Assembly (NCBI GenBank): GCA_963575745.1
Contig: CAUYUJ010004558.1
Coordinates: forward strand, 159,413 to 223,412
Direction of reading: 5' to 3'
DNA length: 64,000 nt
Source: Prorocentrum cordatum
Lineage: Eukaryota > Sar > Dinophyceae > Prorocentrales > Prorocentraceae
Shown: positions 60,316-64,000 of the stretch, piece after piece
Position numbering within the stretch: the stretch's first letter is position 1
How the letters are laid out: every line of letters begins with the position of its first letter
Notes under the pieces: model-generated
The model's database searches: none
What the model saw: the letters and a program-made list of their open reading frames with translations, nothing else
Told to the model about the DNA's origin: nothing
Position numbers and translations under genes: made by a program

Positions 60316-61660
60316 GCTGGCTCGCTCGCTCTCGCTCAGTCCGCTCGGGCCAGGAGCGTCGAGGCGTGCGCGCGAAACTGCGGGGGGGGGCGGGGGGGGG
60401 GGGAAGGAGAGCCTGGCATCGAGTCGATGAGGCGGCTCGGCGATCGGCGGGGGTCGGATTGGCGGAGAACTCCGCAGGCGAGCCGGGAGAAGTCGAGTCG
60501 GCGGAAATCGGCAGGCGAGCCGGACTCCGTGGAGAAGTCGGCATCCACATCGGGACCCGACGTCGAATCGAATCGGGATCGGCAGCCGTCGGAGCCGAAT
60601 CGAATTCGGAGGAATTGAAACGAGCCCTGGGTGGAGTCGACATCTGGAGCGAGAGCGGGCGGTAGACGCACAAGGGCTTTGGACGCCGAGTTTGGCACTT
60701 GTTGGGCGGGGGACTGCCAAAGCCCTGAAGGGCCGGCCTTTGCAGGCCGCGAAGGACGGGGGGCCGCAGACTGGACGCAAGGGGGGGAACCCCAGGGATA
60801 TCCTTGCGTCCCTACTCTGAATTTTGACTGTATAACGACCTGATGCGATCATACCCTCTACTTCGCAGTTCCGTTCGGAGCACCCTGCACTGGCTGGAGT
60901 GGCAAATGACCGTGCAACATGGAAGTCGCTGCGCGGGAATCCAGCCGACCGCCACGTTGGGCCAGCGGCCAACCAAAGCGGGCGAGAGATGAGTAGCGGG
61001 GGGAGGAGGAGTCTTTGCCAGGCTCGCGAAATCTCCAGAATGGATCTTGGAGGTGTACGATTGTTTTCCGAAAGTCTCTGTAGTTTTTGAAGGTTCGGGC
61101 TGGAAGATAGCAGGACCCACACACACACATCCGCCTACACCAGAGCCCTGGTCGACCCAATCCTGGGAGGAGAAGGAGGATGAGAGGCCGCCACAGGCGA
61201 GAGGAGAAAGATAAGGATCGATCTTCGATGTTCGGGTTTTGTGGATGAGTTTCTGCCTCTATGGGCCTCCAGGGGGCTTCTCGTCGTCAGGGCTGGATTC
61301 TCCTTGAAGTTCTGGCCAGACCGCAGCACTCCAGGCCTGGGGGTAGAGCTGATCCTGAAGGAGGAGTGATTCCTGGAACTTCGGCGCAGTGTTTTCGATC
61401 CCAGCGGTTTCTATCTACCAATGAAACCACACTTCGTGTGATAAGGAGGTTTTCGGGGGATGGTAACAGCTGTCGATTCGCGATTGACGTCGCATCGGGT
61501 TGACAATAGATCTATCTAGCGATCACACTATCCCTTACTACGTCTACTGCGACTGCTGCTGAAGACCAGGGCATGGACAAAAAGCAACGAATGGTAGGTG
61601 TTGTTGCGGCTTTCGCCTGGAGCCCGCTCGTCACCGCCTCGTTGATTCGTTTCTCTCGCG
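60316..61660. other. No gene recognised; short inverted repeats
   Basis: 60672-60745 carries GGGCTTTGGACGCC and CTGCCAAAGCCC, and 60774-60815 GGACGCAAGG / CCTTGCGTCC, which would form hairpins. No domain in any frame. Confidence 0.4.
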
Positions 61661-62655
<995 letters not shown>

Positions 62656-62679
62656 AGTACGACTACTACGACCACTACG

Positions 62680-62890
62680 ACTCCTGGAGGTGAGGGGGCA
62701 CAATTGATGCCCGACCACAAGAAACCTTCCACAAGAAACCCAACCCGGAGACCCGAGGGCGTCCACTGATTTTTGGTGTGGGCACGTCACGCTTTCCATA
62801 GCAAAACCATCGAAACCCAATGATCTCAGGGCACCCCGGAGGCAAGCAAGCAGGGTATTTCTTGGCATGGGTCTCCACTGTATGGGAGGA
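62680..62890 (-). repeat. Dispersed repeat family R1, copy 3
   Basis: Reverse complement contains TTGCTTGCCTCCGGGGTGCC, GGTTTCGATGGTTTTGCTAT and TTGGGTTTCTTGTGGAAGG; homologous to 1675-2215 and 12775-12960. Adjoins the TAC array. Confidence 0.72.
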
Positions 62891-63104
62891 GAGTGCACCT
62901 GGACGGGGTGATGAAAGATGGGGATAGGACGGACAACGGATTCGACAAACTCCGCCATTTCATTGTGCTTGCTACCGCTGCAATGTCAGCCTTCGCCGGC
63001 ACAGGGTTGCAACCCTCCGTCCCTCAGGATATCATCCCCACAATCGATTGTGTGGTGAGGCGTCAGCCTTCAAGGATGAGGGGAATCCTTTCCAATTTAG
63101 CTGT
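62891..63104. other. No gene recognised
   Basis: Start of a 226-codon frame (62893-63573) with no recognisable domain; most of that frame lies in the tandem repeat that follows. Confidence 0.35.
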
Positions 63105-63405
63105 CAATCGCGAGCCGCGCAACAGTGCGGTAAAACCTGGCCGTCGGCCTATAAGCCTGACGGCAGCGGGCGACCAGTCAGATGTAGACCCCGCGCGCGA
63201 CCGGTCACATGTAACCCCAGGAGGCGCTCAGAAGTCAGGGGAGAACGACGAGGCCAATCGCAGGCCGCGCAACAGTAAGATCAAGTCTGGCTGGTTGTCT
63301 AGAAGCCAGACGGCAGCGGGCGACCGGTCACGTGTACCCCCCGCGCGCGCCCGGTCTCATGTAACCCTCCTGGGGGCGCTCAGAGGTCAGGGGAGCAACG
63401 ACGAC
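63105..63405 (+). repeat. Two-copy 149-bp tandem repeat
   Basis: GCCGCGCAACAGT, ACGGCAGCGGGCGACC and GGCGCTCAGA.GTCAGGGGAG occur at about 63115-63245 and again about 149 bp later. Confidence 0.88.
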
Positions 63406-64000
63406 GGACGTGCCCGTCGACTCCCACGATGTACAAGAGCTGGACCGAGGGTGGGGGCGAAGGCCTCAGTTAGGACCTGTACAGGCGGGCCGCAGGGATC
63501 TCTGCACCCGTCTGAGGCGGTCGCATTTGAGGCGTTGCTTCTTCCTCGCCTCCCGCCACCGCGCACGCTGTAATCGCCCCAGGAACTGCCCCCTCAGGCT
63601 CTTGACCGTCTTCAAAATCGCGGGGCCGTCCGCATGTCCGCCCCGAGTTGCGGCCACGTTCGCTTTGAGACAAGATTCCTCCCTCACCTCCAGCACACAC
63701 ACACACAGACACCGGAGGAAGCTGAATAGTAGGGACGCCAAAGAGCGCGAGGCAGAGCTAGAAGGAAACACACGATTGCTGACAACCATGCACAAGAAAA
63801 CATGAAATCTGCGACGATCGTGGCAAGGTCTTTCTCGGTATCCTTCGCTACAGCGAACTTGTGGCGTCACTGTAGCAGCCGACGATATCAAAACTAGGCC
63901 CACAGCTATGGTCATACCACAACCCCACTTAATAGCTGCACAACACATGGCCAAGGAGAAGGAGGTGAGCTACGGTTGAAGCAGTGCCGATATCGGCATG
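63406..64000. other. No gene recognised
   Basis: Mixed-composition sequence with an ACACACACACACAGACA run at 63692-63709; no motif. Confidence 0.35.

Noticed and set aside
62893-63573. 226-codon frame as a host gene
   Set aside because: Most of it is a two-copy 149-bp tandem repeat and no motif was recognised.

Overview
This window is nuclear DNA of a dinoflagellate, taken from a draft assembly (a run of 100 N lies at 20779-20878). The main evidence is a tandem pair of dinoflagellate spliced-leader (SL) relics at 7383-7419 directly upstream of a retroelement ORF1. Supporting evidence is a Copia polyprotein and LINE proteins of the type typical of these algae, high GC, and an extreme load of trinucleotide arrays. 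The species cannot be named from the sequence. No host protein-coding gene, rRNA or tRNA can be supported; nearly all recognisable coding sequence belongs to retrotransposons.

Layout. 1-7 kb: a satellite module cut by the window edge, TCC/GGA arrays and several GC-rich foldback (hairpin) elements. 7.38-12.5 kb: LINE-A (+), a decayed LINE carrying the SL relics, a poly-Gln/zinc-finger/coiled-coil ORF1, and endonuclease, RT, RNase H and C-terminal zinc-finger remnants. 14.5-17.3 kb: LINE-C (-), one 879-codon endonuclease-RT frame with YADD. 17.7-21.4 kb: minisatellites in direct and inverted copies around the N gap. 21.8 kb: a 94-nt poly(T) tract and an AT island. 22.6-23.1 kb: a decayed LINE-C-like endonuclease fragment. 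23.2-31.1 kb: LINE-B (+), a relative of LINE-A whose RNase H domain is split by a 1.6 kb foldback-like element with arms made of tandem repeats.

31.4-44 kb: two more copies of the satellite module, an 880-bp tandem duplication, many simple-sequence arrays, and a cluster of small terminal-inverted-repeat elements, including a hAT-type MITE with a perfect 8-bp target duplication. 44064-54209 (-): a young, apparently complete Ty1/Copia retrotransposon with 143-bp LTRs differing at one base, a 5-bp target duplication and an initiator-Met-tRNA-like primer site. It has one continuous reading frame of about 3190 codons (Gag, protease, methyltransferase-like domain, integrase, RT, RNase H). 54.2-64 kb: mostly TCC, CCA, GTC and TAC arrays plus duplicated segments.

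The most unusual system is the Copia element. (1) Between protease and integrase a second sense-strand ORF of 517 codons (51150 to 49597) overlaps the long frame, and the protein-like signal there is in the second frame, not the long one. (2) The pol region carries a methyltransferase-like fold upstream of integrase. (3) Its LTR contains a 22-nt segment resembling the dinoflagellate spliced leader in the sense direction. The SL-tagged LINE-A and the foldback insertion in LINE-B are the next most informative features.
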